Positions 46,556-58,998 of a stretch of 64,000 bases of DNA are shown here, in pieces. A program made the position numbers and the translations under genes. A model generated the notes under the pieces. The model ran no database searches. It saw nothing but the letters and a program-made list of their open reading frames with translations, and was not told the origin of the DNA. Each line of letters opens with the position of its first letter. Position 1 is the stretch's first letter. The stretch spans positions 43,372,295-43,436,294 of the forward strand of contig NC_133389.1 in assembly GCF_047511655.1 (NCBI RefSeq). Reading direction: 5' to 3'. This DNA is from Castor canadensis (taxonomy: Eukaryota; Chordata; Mammalia; Rodentia; Castoridae).

Positions 46556-48502
46556 GTCCCCAAGTCTCTTACCCCTCTCTTCCAATTCCTTGTTTCTGTG
46601 AAGCAATGAGCTTTTATCTTTTTTGACCTCAGTAGTGTGAACTGGGTTTCTGGAACTTGCAACCGAAGAGTTTTACTTCAATAAAAATTCAAAATGCCCT
46701 GAATTTCATACCTCATGTGGGGAAAATTCACATGCTTTGCCCTTCTCACATAATGCATTTGTTGGGGAGGTGGGAGATGGCTGAGGTATTGTAGTCTATT
46801 CTCACAGAAAGTTCTCCTGCTGGAAATATAGGGGGACAAGATGGTGATATTAGCAACACTAAAGCAAACCTCTTAGGAAGTGCAGAATAAAGCTCCAAGG
46901 GGAACAATAGGGACATCAGATCCCAGTAGCTGTTACTGTGTGTTGTATTTATGGTTTTATACAAGTATAACTACTTGAATACTTCAACTTTAATACAATA
47001 AATATCATGCTGTATTTTAAAATTCAATATACCAGTAATTTTGGGAAAAGTTTCCTAAGTGAGCTAAATTTATTCTTCATATATTTTTAAGTTTAGATTG
47101 TATCTTAGATTTATTTTTCTTCAATTTAAAACCATTTTATTTACTGACTACATTACTTTACCAACAACTTCTCACTTATATGAAATAATTGAAATCCCTG
47201 AGGATCTGTTACATTTATCCCATGGTGTTTATAGTCTTAGCTTGGGTTTATATTTGAGGTAACCATATGAAACATTTTTTAAACTGTCAGACAAGAATGC
47301 CTGAATATGTCTCATGTTCTGAACAACTATAATCATCTTGATGGATTTGTGTTTTTAGTATTGATGAAGCTGCACTTGTGCTATTCATTATAATGTTTAG
47401 GCATATTATATTTTTATTCTTGTCAGCCTGACTGACACAGCTTTCTGTAGTTTCAGTCTCTATATTCAAAAGTTTGAGTCATAACCAAAGGGCCAACACA
47501 TTTCTAGGGTTTGCTGAATGTCTTGCTTCTTGCATCACAGGAGGACATGAATAATACGTTTCATGGCCACAGGTGATGCTGACTACAGTGCCAATTTGTA
47601 TTTGGGATGGCCATGGGAAAATCTATAGGAATGTGTTTGTACTTCTAGTCACTAAATACTGTGAGCACTCGGTATGTTATGCTCAGCACTTGAGATAGGA
47701 ATGGTGAGTAGTCCAAATGAGTGTAAGGAATGATCTTGTTGAAAAACCAAACATAACATCACTAGAAAACTGCAATGTTTAAACTGTACTTTTCATTAAT
47801 TTTCATGAGAAGCTCAGAAAAGGAAAAATATAGGCTAGATCTTTTCCTGCAAAATGCAAGAAGTATCAAAGTGAATAATACATACAGAAAGAAAATGACA
47901 TATGAATGACCTGTGTAGCCCAGTACTGGGCTAACTACCCACCTGAAGTGGAAACCTCCTATATAATAATATCCTGATCAGATAATTAATCTATTAATAT
48001 TTGAGCTGAATGATGGTAGGGAACTCAGTTCCTTCCAAGGTCCTCATCCATGCTTAGTTTAATCAGAATGTTCTTTATGTTTAATTGAGATTAATCTGGA
48101 CAGAAAAGGTTGGCTCCTGTGGTAACTGAATCCCCTTGGTCTGCTAGTCTTGAGATATTCATTCAGCTAGACATCTTGTCAGAAGAGTCAAGCTTGTGTC
48201 TTCTCATCTCACCTCTGCCAGAAAGGAGTGTTAGGGTCTGTGAGGCTTCCTGAAATTGTGTGAAAACTCAATAAAGTGAAGAAGATGCTTCAATGCACCT
48301 ACATTTATTTGGAGCAATTCATGCTAGAATTTTCTTTCTATGTGATAATAGAAAAAATGCAAGGAAAGGATGGAGATTTTAACTTTTTGAGAATTTCCCA
48401 GGTTCTGGGCCTTTCATGGCATTGAAGATTTTATGTGCACCACTGCATTTAATCCTCATAACAGCACTATAAAATAGGTGTCATTTTCAACATTCTTTTT
48501 TT
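46556..48502. other. No recognised feature
   Basis: AT-rich sequence; no frame or repeat I can name. Confidence 0.4.
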
Positions 48503-48834
48503 TTTTAGTAGTACTTGGATTTGGACTCAGGCCTCCTGCTTGCTATGCCAGCACTTTACCACTTGAGCCACACCTCTAATCCTGTTGGTTTTAGTTATTT
48601 ATTACATAAGGACTCATGCTTTTTGCACAGGTTGGCCTCAGATGGCGATCTTCCTACATATGTCTCTAGGGAAGCTGGGATTAAATGTTTATACCACCGT
48701 GTCCTGTTTATTTATTGAGATGGGCATCTCACAAATGATTTTTGCCTGAACTGATCTTGAACTGTGATCTTCCTGATCTTTGCCTCCAACAGTAGCTGGG
48801 ATTAAAGGTATGAGCGAGTGACCATGCCTGGCCT
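48503..48834 (-). repeat. Three-part composite SINE (B1-B1-ID)
   Basis: Poly-T, reversed ID unit (48,513-48,580, 'cttggatttggactcagg', 'accacttgagccacacctc'), reversed B1-like unit (to about 48,707, 'gaagctgggattaaatgt'), second reversed B1 ('agatgggcatctcacaaatg', 'gtagctgggattaaaggta'). Confidence 0.83.
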
Positions 48835-50328
48835 CTCTTCATTCTTTATGAGAAACTGGAGGCTTAGAAAGGATAAGTAGAGCTGAGCATTTCTTTTCTT
48901 ATTTCCTTTCTTTTAAAGAAAGTTCTTTAAATTCGGAACTATCCACTTAGGTGATCTTATAAATTCTCCCCCAATCCAGAATATTTTTGAGAGTGTCAGG
49001 GGCCAATGTTACAATATTGTTCCAACAAAAATTGTAAACTGAGACTGCCTAGGTAAACCTGAACCTCTGGCCACCAAAACTTAAGCTACCAGGAAGTCCT
49101 TGAGCTAGGAGCAGGGTATATTAAGGACTTGACCACAGTCTTTGAGCCTTTTGTTTCTCACTCCCAGGGCCTCTATCTCTATGCACAGTATGAGAGAGTA
49201 CCATCTTATACCACCGTCCACTCAAGAAAGTTTTTTCACTTTTTATAAGAGATGCATTTGCACCCAGATTCCATGGAATTCTTAACAAAATTCCAAATCC
49301 ATGATGACTTTTAAAAAAAAGAAAACTCTCCCCGGACATAGCTGAGATGAAGTTCAATTCTTGATGGTATTATGCCTGCTGCTTCTGGGCAGGCTTCCTT
49401 TTGACCACCCATTGACACAGTTTCTCAAGGTTTGAAGAGGTTGGGACTCTTCTCCAATCTTTGCTCAGTCCTCTGGAATTGTTACAATGCTTGCATTGTA
49501 ACAGGAAAAGGTGAAATTAGTGTTTGTAGAAGCCCTTTGAAATTTCTGATGAAAGATGATTTGGTAGTATAAAGTATTATTATATTCAACAGACCCTGGG
49601 ATTGTGTCTTTGGGATTACAAACTGTGCTTTCAATACTAACAATGTCTGAAAAGAACTTCAAACATCCATGTGCTAGTGTCTTTGAATAGCCTATATTAC
49701 ATTGGATCAGCAAATGTTTTATCAAATCCATAGTGAGAAAAAAGTTCATGTGATGATTACTTAACTAGAAACTAAAACTTGTTCTGCATGCAAAGACAGA
49801 ATGAATCATATTCTGAGTTAGGATAAGCACTAATGATACAGGCAGAAACTTGTTCAATTATATACCTTGGAAGAGTCAACTATCAAACAGAAGAGACTCT
49901 AAATTTGTCAGCATTTCCAAAATGATTCCAGATTTGATAATGTTGAATTAATAGACTCTTTTCCAGTTTCAATTTATTATCTTAAAACTTGTAAGTCTTA
50001 AAAGGAATTATAATCGTCTTTTATGTTAAAATGAAGAACAAAGAAGTTGAAGTTAACTTTATTTTATGAAGTAAATTATGCTTTATGCAATTAAAAGGTA
50101 TAAAATAGTAAAATTCACTGTGAAAAAAATGAACTAACTATTTTAATTTGTTTGTTTTCTTTAATTCCTGAGAATCATTCTTTTGGCTGTATTACATTTT
50201 TGAATGATCTGAAAGGTCTTATTGCTGTGAGAAGTAGTAAAGTTATAGCATATCATTTAACTTAGCAGTAGATACTTAGGCTACGAACATTTTTTATAGC
50301 TTGGTGTTAAAAGCACACAGCTTACTTT
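48835..50328. other. No recognised feature
   Basis: A 94-codon minus-strand frame (49,465-49,749) has no known domain. No repeat I can name. Confidence 0.4.
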
Positions 50329-50492
50329 TTTCTTTGGTGGTAGTGCAGTTTGAAGTCAGGGGCCTCATACTTGCTGGGCAAGCACTTACCACTCGAGCAA
50401 TGTCTCCAGCCCTTTTAGTTTTTTTTATTTCTTTTTGCCCAGGGCTGTCCTCAGACCACAATCCTGCCATTTCCCAAGAAGCTGGGAAAAGT
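50329..50492 (-). repeat. Composite SINE, truncated (ID plus part of B1)
   Basis: Reversed ID unit ('gcagtttgaagtcaggggcc', 'cactcgagcaatgtctccag') followed by a short, decayed reversed B1-like part ('gctgtcctcagaccacaatc', 'aagaagctggga'). Confidence 0.7.
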
Positions 50493-51314
50493 TTACTTTT
50501 AAGCGAATTACTTGATACTAGGGTGTATTAGGGTTAGGTTAGTTATACCATTCTTTTTGAAGTATAATTTTTGTTCTCATTTATAGGAAAAGATTTAGTC
50601 CTAGCCTGTTTGTTTGCTATCGAAGGAAAAGTTGAGCTCTAAGGTAAACAAGATTATTATTTATGATTGTGTCCTGGTACCCAGATCTGTAGAGTCAAGG
50701 GAAGAAAATCACTTTGCAGTTATTTCACTATTGCAAACCACAACAGAAAATCCACTGGCAGAGTAGTTGTAAAGCTGGGCTGTGCAAACTTTACTCGGCA
50801 TAAATACTACCTGTGGTGCTGCCAACATCCTTGATCCCTTCCTTTTCCCATCCCAGGATAAATGTGGTCTAGAATGAGAGCAGGAATTTCTGGTTTGCCA
50901 GGCACCTGGGTGTTGCCCCACCCTTTTAATCCAAATGCCACTGAGAGAAATACTCCAAGTTATCATAGGCTAGACCAGGACCAGAAATTCAAGTCAAGTT
51001 TAGTAAAAGTTGAAATGAATGCAGTTTCTCTAGCCCTGTCTAGGATGATAGAAAAATATGAATAGGACCAAAAGTATAAAATTGTATTTGCTTTGCTATT
51101 TCACTTCCTTTCTTGTCAGTTCCTCCCCCAAACCCATTCTGCACCTTTAGGGTTAAATCCTATTTATCCTCCTCTTTCTAGGATGACACCTGATGTGTGT
51201 TTATAATGATTCCCTTTCTCAGGGGTGGGGAGGGGTTTGACTTTATTAGGGTATTCTTCATCAAATACTCATGCATTGGTAAGAGAGGAAGGTTAGTCCA
51301 GTGGCTAAAGATAG
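50493..51314. other. No recognised feature
   Basis: Frames up to 85 codons without known domains. Confidence 0.4.
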
Positions 51315-51535
51315 ATGCCTGGATTTAAATGGTGCTCTGTCTTCTAGCTGTCACTCCAGGCCTTGGGTTTGTTGTCTTTAAGAAAGGATAATAATAGCAT
51401 CTATGTTTATATCTGTTAATTTATTCACTCCTCACAATTCCTAAGTTGTGAGGAGCGAATAAATTAACAGATATAAAACATCTGGAACAGTGTGAAGAAT
51501 TCATTAAAGCTGTATAAACACTACTTATGACTTGT
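51315..51535 (+). repeat. MIR SINE carrying an inverted insertion
   Basis: MIR order is clear: 'gcctggatttaaatggtgct', 'cttctagctgtcactcc', 'aagaaaggataataatagc', then after the hairpin 'ttgtgaggagcgaataaatt' and 'catctggaacagtgtg'. The piece between 'atagcatctatg' and 'ttgtgagg' is not MIR sequence; it is the inverse of what follows. Confidence 0.7.
51406..51477. repeat. Quasi-palindrome, 32-bp arms, 8-base loop
   Basis: Left arm 51,406-51,437 and right arm 51,446-51,477 are reverse complements with one mismatch (A at 51,427 against C at 51,456). The loop is TTCCTAAG. The right arm is ordinary MIR sequence; the left arm is the extra copy. Confidence 0.95.
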
Positions 51536-52444
51536 GTTTAAACCAGTGGACCAGTTATTTGAATCTAAAAGCTTGATGGTTTTGAGTCTAGGATTTAAGG
51601 AAATGAAGAATATTTTCTTCACTAATCTTTAGAAACCACGGACTTCCCAATATAGACAAAGTTAAAGACATAAATAGGCCTAGCAATCAACTTAAAGAAG
51701 GTGTGAGAGAACTGTGACAATAAAAAGTTGGACATTTGCAAATGAAGCTGAGCTTCTCTTATTAATATGTAAGACAGTAATAAAAAGTGATTTCAGAAGA
51801 TACTCATTTGATACAATTTGGTCACTCTGCCTAATTATATGATTTTTTTTTTAAATAGGAAAAGAAGTATATTGTCTTTATATGAACAAAGTTTGCTGTC
51901 TTAACAGGCAACCTCATATTTGTCTGATTGCCTGATGAGGGCCTCTGAGGGTGGCTGACAGTTGTGAGGTTGGTTTTCTTTTTTGCATTAGAACTTTGCT
52001 TTAGGAGCAAATACCTTTGTTTGGAATTCAAGGTGTAGCACATGGGCTTGAGTCTGAGACAGAAGCTGTTTGGAAATCCCAGTCATGTGGCTGAGCAAAT
52101 CGTAGGATTTTAAGAGGTATTTCTAATATTGAAAGCTTTTGTTTTGCTGGTTTTTTGCCTCTCAGCTCATGCCATCTACATTCATGTCTATAAAGCTACA
52201 GTGAGATCTATTAGGTCCATATATTCCTGTGGACCTATTTGTAGTCAATAAAGAGCTAGGACTATAAAGGACTGCACATTGACACACAGAGAAAGAATAG
52301 CCTGGAACTTCCAGGTGATAAATTTCTGGAAAGCATATGACAGGCTATGGCAAGAATGGAATCATCATAGATAGCTGCTGCAGGTTGTCCTGACTCCAGA
52401 ATGGGCAGACTGCCGTCTTCTTCCCAGCTTAGTCAATGATATAC
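51536..52444. other. No recognised feature
   Basis: AT-rich; no frame or repeat I can name. Confidence 0.4.
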
Positions 52445-52650
52445 AGGGAGCATATACTACATATCACACACTCATTATGTAATTTACACACATTATCAGT
52501 TATACCTCACAAAAACTACCAGGTAGAGACTGTTATTATGCCCTTTTGATAGACAAGAAACAGAGGCATAGTCACATTAATTCACTTGTTCAAGATCACA
52601 CAGCTGAGTAGAACCAGAATGAAAATCTGAATGTGAGGAAGCTGCCAGGT
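52445..52650 (-). repeat. MIR SINE
   Basis: Reverse MIR: 'attatgtaatttacacacat', 'aaaactaccaggtagagact', 'gacaagaaacagaggcatag', 'tgttcaagatcacacagctg'. Confidence 0.75.
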
Positions 52651-53500
52651 GTCCAACACCATGTGACACTCTTCACATTTAAAGGCCTCCAAGGTTGGCC
52701 TTGGAGATGGGAGTAAGATGGCTTGTTGTACGTATGAGAGCAGCAATGATGAATGTTCAGTGGAATGGCTTGAGTGTGGGAACAGGAAGATTATGACATG
52801 TGTGCAAACAGAGTCCTGAGCTGGGCACTTTGAGCAGTAGCCAAAGCCACCATCTACATAAAAGCCAGACGGTGTTTTTGCTCAATTCCTGGGTTTTGTT
52901 TCTCACTGTGTCGTGATGTCTTTGAAAACCAGATTCTTTTAAAGCATGCAAAGGAAGAGCAGGAAATACTAAGAGGGGATGCATGGCGCTCCAATTAAAA
53001 TCAGAAGTAAAGCAGGAATGCTTCATCCCACTACTATTTAACACTTCTCTAACAGGTGAAAAACCCGAAAGAGAAAATAGGATAGAACACTGAAAGGGTT
53101 ATAAAAGGAAAAGAGAAAAATTGTTGCTGTTTGCACTGAACATTTTAATCATCACATTACTGAACATGAAATTAGTAAACAATAGAGGGTTGCTTATTAG
53201 TGTTTCATAGGACCTTTGTAAAGCACTGCTTTATAATTTATTTTATATACATATTTATAGCCACATGACTATGGTTCCAATTACCATAAGTAGGTGTTAT
53301 GATTCTTAAGGAATCCTTTTGCCTTCTTTGTAAGGTTTTTGCATGTACCCTTAGGAATTGTTAACGCTAAGTACATGGTTTTGATGGGTCAAACTGTGAT
53401 ACCTAGAAATGAAACAGCACCAGCTAGTATTTTTCTGCTTTCCAGTGGACCCTTGTCCTCAGCCAATGTAGGCTTTAATGTAGAAAGAGTATTTTAAAAT
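52651..53500. other. No recognised feature
   Basis: A 95-codon minus-strand frame (52,757-53,044) has no known domain. Confidence 0.4.
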
Positions 53501-53511
53501 AATGTGTTTTA
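53501..53511. repeat. 11-bp TSD, left copy
   Basis: AATGTGTTTTA, identical to 54,386-54,396. It bounds a mosaic insertion of 874 bp. Confidence 0.7.
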
Positions 53512-53885
53512 CGCACAGAAACTAAAGCAGATACTTTAAAGCAACTGAGGCCAATAGGAAAAGGGGACCAGGAACTAGAGAAAAGGTTAGATCAAGAAGA
53601 ATTAACTTAGAAGGTAACACACATGCACAGGAAATCAATGCGAGTCAACTCCCTGTATAGCTATCCTTACCTCAACTAGCAAAAATCCTTGGTCCTTCCT
53701 ATTATTGCTTATACTCTCTTCAACAAAATTAGAGATAAGGGCAAAATAGTTTCTGCTGGGTATCGAGGGGGTGGGAGGAAGAGGGAGGGGGCGGAGTGGG
53801 TGGTAAGGGAAGGGGTGGGGGCGGGGGGGAGAAATGACCCAAGCATTGTATGCACATATGAATAATAAAACAATAAAAATTAAAA
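53512..53885 (+). mobile_element. L1 3'UTR fragment A
   Basis: 5'-truncated at 'cacagaaactaaagcag'. Has the L1 3'UTR, G-rich tract (53,763-53,830), the 'tgtatgcacatatgaataat' end and an A-rich tail. Same subfamily as the inverted piece at 37,371-37,591. Confidence 0.85.
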
Positions 53886-54221
53886 AAAATACATAATAAA
53901 CATAATAGCAAAAAAGTGGAAACTAACCATCCAACAAGAGTGGACTGAGTTATGATGCATTAAAAAAAAATATAAAGGACCTGGGAGAAATATTTGTGAT
54001 ATATTACATTAAAAAGCAGGGTAACAAAGCAGTGTAAAGATGATCCTGAGTTTGCAAACAAAAAATTATATACATGTAAGTAAAGACCGAAATTAAACAG
54101 AAAATGTGAAAAGCCATTTCTAAGTGGCAGGACTTGGGACAATTTTCACGGCCTGCTTCTCTTTACTTGAATTTCCTATAAAAACTTATTTTCCAATTGC
54201 TAAAAAAAACAAATGAACAAA
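53886..54221 (+). repeat. Spacer inside the mosaic insertion (old L1-like 3' sequence)
   Basis: 'gtggaaactaaccatccaac', 'tggactgagttatgatgcat' and 'aaagcagggtaacaaagcag' resemble the 3' end of old L1ME-type elements. It lies between two younger L1 3' ends but inside one TSD pair. An A-run precedes 54,222. Confidence 0.55.
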
Positions 54222-54385
54222 AAAAAAAAACAAAATTAGAGATAAGGGCAAAATAATTTCTGCCGGGTAGTGAGAGGATGGGGAGGAGATGGAGGGGGCA
54301 GGGGGGTAAGGGAGCGGGTAAGGGAAGTGGGGAGAAATGACTCAAACATTGTATGCACATATGAATAAAATAAAAATTTAAAAAA
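54222..54385 (+). mobile_element. L1 3'UTR fragment B
   Basis: Starts at 'aaaattagagataagggc', has the G-rich tract (54,280-54,340) and the 'tgtatgcacatatgaataaa' end with an A-rich tail. It has no TSD of its own that I can find. Confidence 0.8.
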
Positions 54386-54396
54386 AATGTGTTTTA
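54386..54396. repeat. 11-bp TSD, right copy
   Basis: Identical to 53,501-53,511. Confidence 0.7.
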
Positions 54397-54480
54397 AAAT
54401 GGATGAAATGACAGAAATACATAAAAATCAACATACTGTAAAATACAAACATTCTTAGATCAAAATGTCCTCCCCAGATA

Positions 54481-54481
<1 letters not shown>

Positions 54482-54526
<45 letters not shown>
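54482..54526. repeat. (CA)n microsatellite
   Basis: About 22 uninterrupted AC units. Confidence 0.97.
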
Positions 54527-54528
<2 letters not shown>

Positions 54529-56307
54529 CATGCTCAGGTAGGGTGTGGTATCAAGGTGCCTTAATATAAGCATTTATTAACAAGTACAAAATAATCATAA
54601 TCATAGCTTATGCCTGAATTGGAAGATTAAATAGTTTGAAGAAGTCAACTAATCATACAAATATTTATAGAGTTCAGAAACTTTCAACTGAAATACTGTG
54701 TTCTGCAGCAGAGGTCAGGGAGGGCCAAAATGATGTTTCTTAAATCAGAAAATGAATTTATTGACACTTTTTTTTGACTGCAACACAATATCACAGAAAT
54801 ACATGTCCCCTTTACCTCTCTAAGGTTGTATGAACAACCTTGGAGAAAAGGGAGAAAACTTACAGACAATAAGAGAAGGGAGAAGACCGCTGAAAGGCTG
54901 AGCAATTACCACAAATAGACTGAGTTAACTAAGAACACTGTTGAGATGCTGAACTGGAAGTAATACTAGCAGATGGGTGTAAATATCATGAGTTTTTTTT
55001 TAATTGCTACTCTTATCATCAGTATGTCCTCCATTTCACATTTTCCAACTCTTCTATTCTTGTTTCCCTGAGGACCCTGTCCAATCAGCCTAGTCTTTCG
55101 TCACTGCCCAGGAGTTTATGAATATGTGAACTTCAGGCTACTTCTTCCTCTACACAAAGAGAAAAACCAGGAATACCACCATTGACTTTACCCATTGAGA
55201 GAATTTCCTTTTAACAATGTGTCCAGGTACACGTCAGCTAGTCCAACACAATGTGCCAACTCTCCTGTGAGCCAATGGCAGGTTTGTTCCCTCTACTTCC
55301 TCAGTTGATCATAGTTAATCCCCACGAGGTTATATGTGCTAATTGGGAAAGAGACACGAATACAAGAAAAACAAGTGCTATAGGATTATATAATTTCTTT
55401 GTGCCTTCTGGGCCTTGTTGGGCCCAATCCCAAAGGAATAATCTCACCATCTAAGCAACCTTCCATACTCTCACTTAGTCTTATGTCTTGTTGGATTTAT
55501 AATACCCAGTTCATCATGGAATATCTCAGTTGCATTACAGATCTTTTTTTCAAGGAGAACAAATCAATGGATTTTGGGTCTGCAACCTCACTTACGTTTG
55601 GGACTGAGATGAAGACCCAGGATGGCCTTTGCCTTCTGATGACCACTTCTTCATAAAGCAATGATCTATCTCAGTCCTCAGAACATCATAATGTATTAGC
55701 CATCACCACAGAGCCTGATGGGCCCAGGTACCTTAGTTATCACTCTAGTCTTCCTACTTATTATAATAAATATGTCAAACTCACATCTGTCTTCTGCCAT
55801 TTTGGAATCTCATTATTTTCCATTGTCAGTGGAAAGATATGGCAGCTCCTAAAGGATGTTCTACCAACTCCAGCATATAGAAGAAAACCACTCTCAGTCT
55901 TCTCAAAGATGCAGTGACTTTGCTCCAGGGCAGTCTTCATTTTCTTAGTGTACAGAATGCCCTTTCAGCCCTTTCAAAGAACATAATCTGAGGATGGGTT
56001 CTGCCATCTCACATAATGAGTTCAAGCCAAATATTGCTCCTCCCCAAACCTTCTAGTCCCCAACCTCCAGTGACTCTTCCATTTGCTCTAGACCATGTCC
56101 ATGTCCAAATTTCAAGGAACATTCTTAGCAGCATATTAAATCCTAAGTTACATGCTCTCATATTAAAAAAATTCTCCCTTTTCTAGTTTTATATTCTATC
56201 ACTCTATTCCACCACAAGCTCCAACATGGGATGTCCTGGATCCTGCAAGTACTAATGGACTAGCATTTGCAGTTCTTTTTAAGAATAGAGACTATTTTCT
56301 CAAAAGT
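54527..56307. other. No recognised feature
   Basis: No frame above 85 codons with content I recognise; no repeat I can name. Confidence 0.4.
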
Positions 56308-56675
56308 CTGTGATGGTTATGCTTATATGTTAATTTAGCTAGCTTGTGGGGTCAGTTTGATCAAACACCAGTTTAATTTATTGATGTAAAGGTATTTTTT
56401 TATATAACTAGTAGACTTTAATTGAGGCAGAATATCTTTCACAGTGTGGGTGAACTTCAGTTGAAGGCTTTAAGAGCAAGATTGAGTTTCCCTAAAGTAA
56501 AAAGAATAATTCTCAAGACTAAGTCCTGCTCCTGTCAGCTTCCCTATAGAATCTAGACTCAAGGAATACAGCAATTACTACAACATCAGGCAAGAGTTAT
56601 CTTACATGAATTTCTGGCCTCATCAGTTCCCACAATTGAAGTAGCAAATTCCTTAAAATAATCACCCCCCAACTC
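56308..56675 (+). repeat. ERVL-type solo LTR (MLT2-like), degraded
   Basis: Starts 'tgtgatggttatgcttat', then 'gatcaaacaccagtttaat', 'tagactttaattgaggcaga', 'cagttgaaggctttaagag', and 'aaattccttaaaataatc' near the end. This is the order I remember for ERVL/MLT2-class LTRs, where the last part is the polyadenylation region. The subfamily is uncertain. Confidence 0.6.
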
Positions 56676-57186
56676 TCCCCTCTTTCTCCACCTTCCAGAA
56701 ATAAGCATTTATCCTGAGGTTTTTTTATCTTCCTGTTGTCTCAGCCTGCATTCTCCCGGAAGCAGCATAAGACATGTTGGAGCCTTGAGTGCAAGATGCT
56801 TTTTTGGGAAGCAGTTCTAGAGATTAAGAGTGAAGGGCAGAGGAGAGAAACATGGGAGAAGGAAAAGTCAATACACAGGACTAGCACTGAGTTGGTCACC
56901 CCTACAGGCAACTGATGCTTAATAATATGTGAACTCCTGAAAACCTTATGATATATCTCCCAGAACTCCCACCATCCATTGTCCAAGATTGTTCTCTGTC
57001 TTAAGCATACATGGGCACCAAGTGGTTTTACTACTTCCAAAGTGAAACTTGAAATTTGTCACCCAGAACTACTTCAGGGGTAAAGGAATAAACTCAAATA
57101 TTTTGTTCTCCAACCATAACCAATTTCTGTAAATTAATCCTCTTATTCCCTTAATTTTATTTATTTACTTTTTTTGTTTTTTTTCT
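56676..57186. other. No recognised feature
   Basis: A 99-codon minus-strand frame (56,741-57,040) has no known domain. Confidence 0.4.
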
Positions 57187-57374
57187 TTACAGTACTGGAG
57201 CTTAAACTCAGGGCCTACACCTTGAGCCAATCTACCAGCCCCTTTTTGTGAAGTTTTTTTTTGAGATAGGGTCTTGAGAACTATTTGCTTGGGTTGTCTT
57301 TGAACCATGATCCTCCTGATTTCTGCCCCCTGAGTAGCTAGGATTACAGGAGTAAACCACTGACACCTGGCTTC
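57187..57374 (-). repeat. Two-part composite SINE (B1-ID)
   Basis: Reversed ID unit ('actggagcttaaactcaggg', 'gagccaatctaccagcccc'), short T-rich linker, reversed B1 ('gagatagggtcttgagaact', 'gagtagctaggattacagg'). Confidence 0.85.
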
Positions 57375-57449
57375 TCTTAATTTTATTTTATCTGCTTTTC
57401 AACTCTTAATCTTTGATTAAGATATTTTATCCTATTTACACTGTCTTGG

Positions 57450-57662
57450 CTGATGTAGAGTAGGTTCAAATCCTGTCTCTACTTTCTGGCTCTCTTACCT
57501 TGAAGAAGTTATTTAAATTCTCTACATCTCAGTTTACTTGCCTATAAAATGGAATAATAACAGTACCAACTTTATGGATTTGTTATGAGCATGGTTTTAG
57601 ATAATGCGTATAAAGAATTGAACAGTATGTCTGAGGCACAGAAACCAGTGAATAAATGATAG
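57450..57662 (+). repeat. MIR SINE
   Basis: 'gtaggttcaaatcctgtctc', 'aagaagttatttaaattctc', 'atctcagtttacttgcctat', 'aaaatggaataataacagta', and 'gaataaatgat' at the end. Confidence 0.8.
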
Positions 57663-58249
57663 GTACTATAATTACAATGGTGGTTGTGGAAGGATGATGG
57701 TATTTGACCAGCTCAGTTACTACCATCTATAACTTCATTTACTCTCTTACCTTTGACCCTTGGTTTCTGGTGAACCTGACCAATACACCTCAAATTTGAA
57801 TTTACCATCCCTTCATGTTAATTGAAAATTGAATATTTTCCAGAATAGAAAAGATTAAAGCTTATACTATTCATTGTCCCTAGACAGAAGAACTTTATAG
57901 TTTTTCACACAGTGGTTACTATAAATACTTAACCATCTGCTGGCTGCCTTCTATCCTTATCATATTTGGAAATGAAGACCTTATTTATTCTGAACAAAAA
58001 TTGAATACAAGATCTAAACCACCTCAAAACCATTCTCATTATCTTGCTTATATATGCATACTTTGGTATCTCCATCCACCTGCCCCAACCCACATTTACT
58101 CATAGCTCAGAAGATCTTTGTACTATTGTCCAAGTCTAAGAATTCAGCATTTGTTCTGGAGTCAACCTCCTCTGTTCTTCTCACCTTGCTTCATCAAATC
58201 AACAAACCATATTGTTACCTACGTGGGCTAGTAGTGATGACCCTGCCTT
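57663..58249. other. No recognised feature
   Basis: No gene evidence or repeat I can name. Confidence 0.4.
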
Positions 58250-58480
58250 AAAACAGTTCTGGAACCTAACTGCCTTGGTCTGAATCTTTGCTTGGCTACT
58301 TTACAGCAGTGTAACACTGGGAAGTCATCTAGGTCCTTAATTTCTCAGTGTAATTTATACTCAAATGAAAAGTAATTCTTACCACATAGAATGTTGTGAT
58401 GATTAAATAAGCCCATAAAATGCTTATGAACAGGATGTACAATGTAATGGTAATAGGGCTTAGAACATAATATTGTATTA
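58250..58480 (+). repeat. MIR SINE
   Basis: 'ctgaatctttgcttggctac', 'tgggaagtcatctaggtcct', 'gttgtgatgattaaataagc', 'agggcttagaac'. Confidence 0.65.
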
Positions 58481-58998
58481 GAAATAGTCACTATTATTCT
58501 TCTTAACGTGTGGCAATGTATTCATTGTCAGACTTTGTGAAAGGCAGGGCACAAGGGAGAGATCCCTTCTCCTTGTCTTCTGCCATGCTGAGCTAAGAGA
58601 TTAACAATCTTTTCTCAGGGACTTGAAATCTAAGCAGGGGGCACAAAAGCTGAGTGACAGGTAAGAAGAAACTCCAAGCTCTGACAGGCTTGGACTTTGA
58701 GACTGTCTGTGGGTGGCAGTGTCAAGTATCCTGTGGTAGTGTTGCTAGTGGTAGCATTTTAGACAGATGGACCCTACGAAAAACCCTTCCCAGACAGTCA
58801 TAATAATGTAGAAAGTGGATATTGACTTAACTAAAATTTGTGAAAGAAGTTCATGGAGAATTATGGATTGAGGAAGGAATATTGTAAAAGAGCTAAATAC
58901 CAGTTTTCTATAGTACAAAGCCAATAAATAATGGTCTCAATTTGGAAAATAACAATTTAAATATAAGAGCATTATTTAATAATAGGTGGCAATTGGAA
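58481..58998. other. No recognised feature
   Basis: No gene evidence or repeat I can name. Confidence 0.4.
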
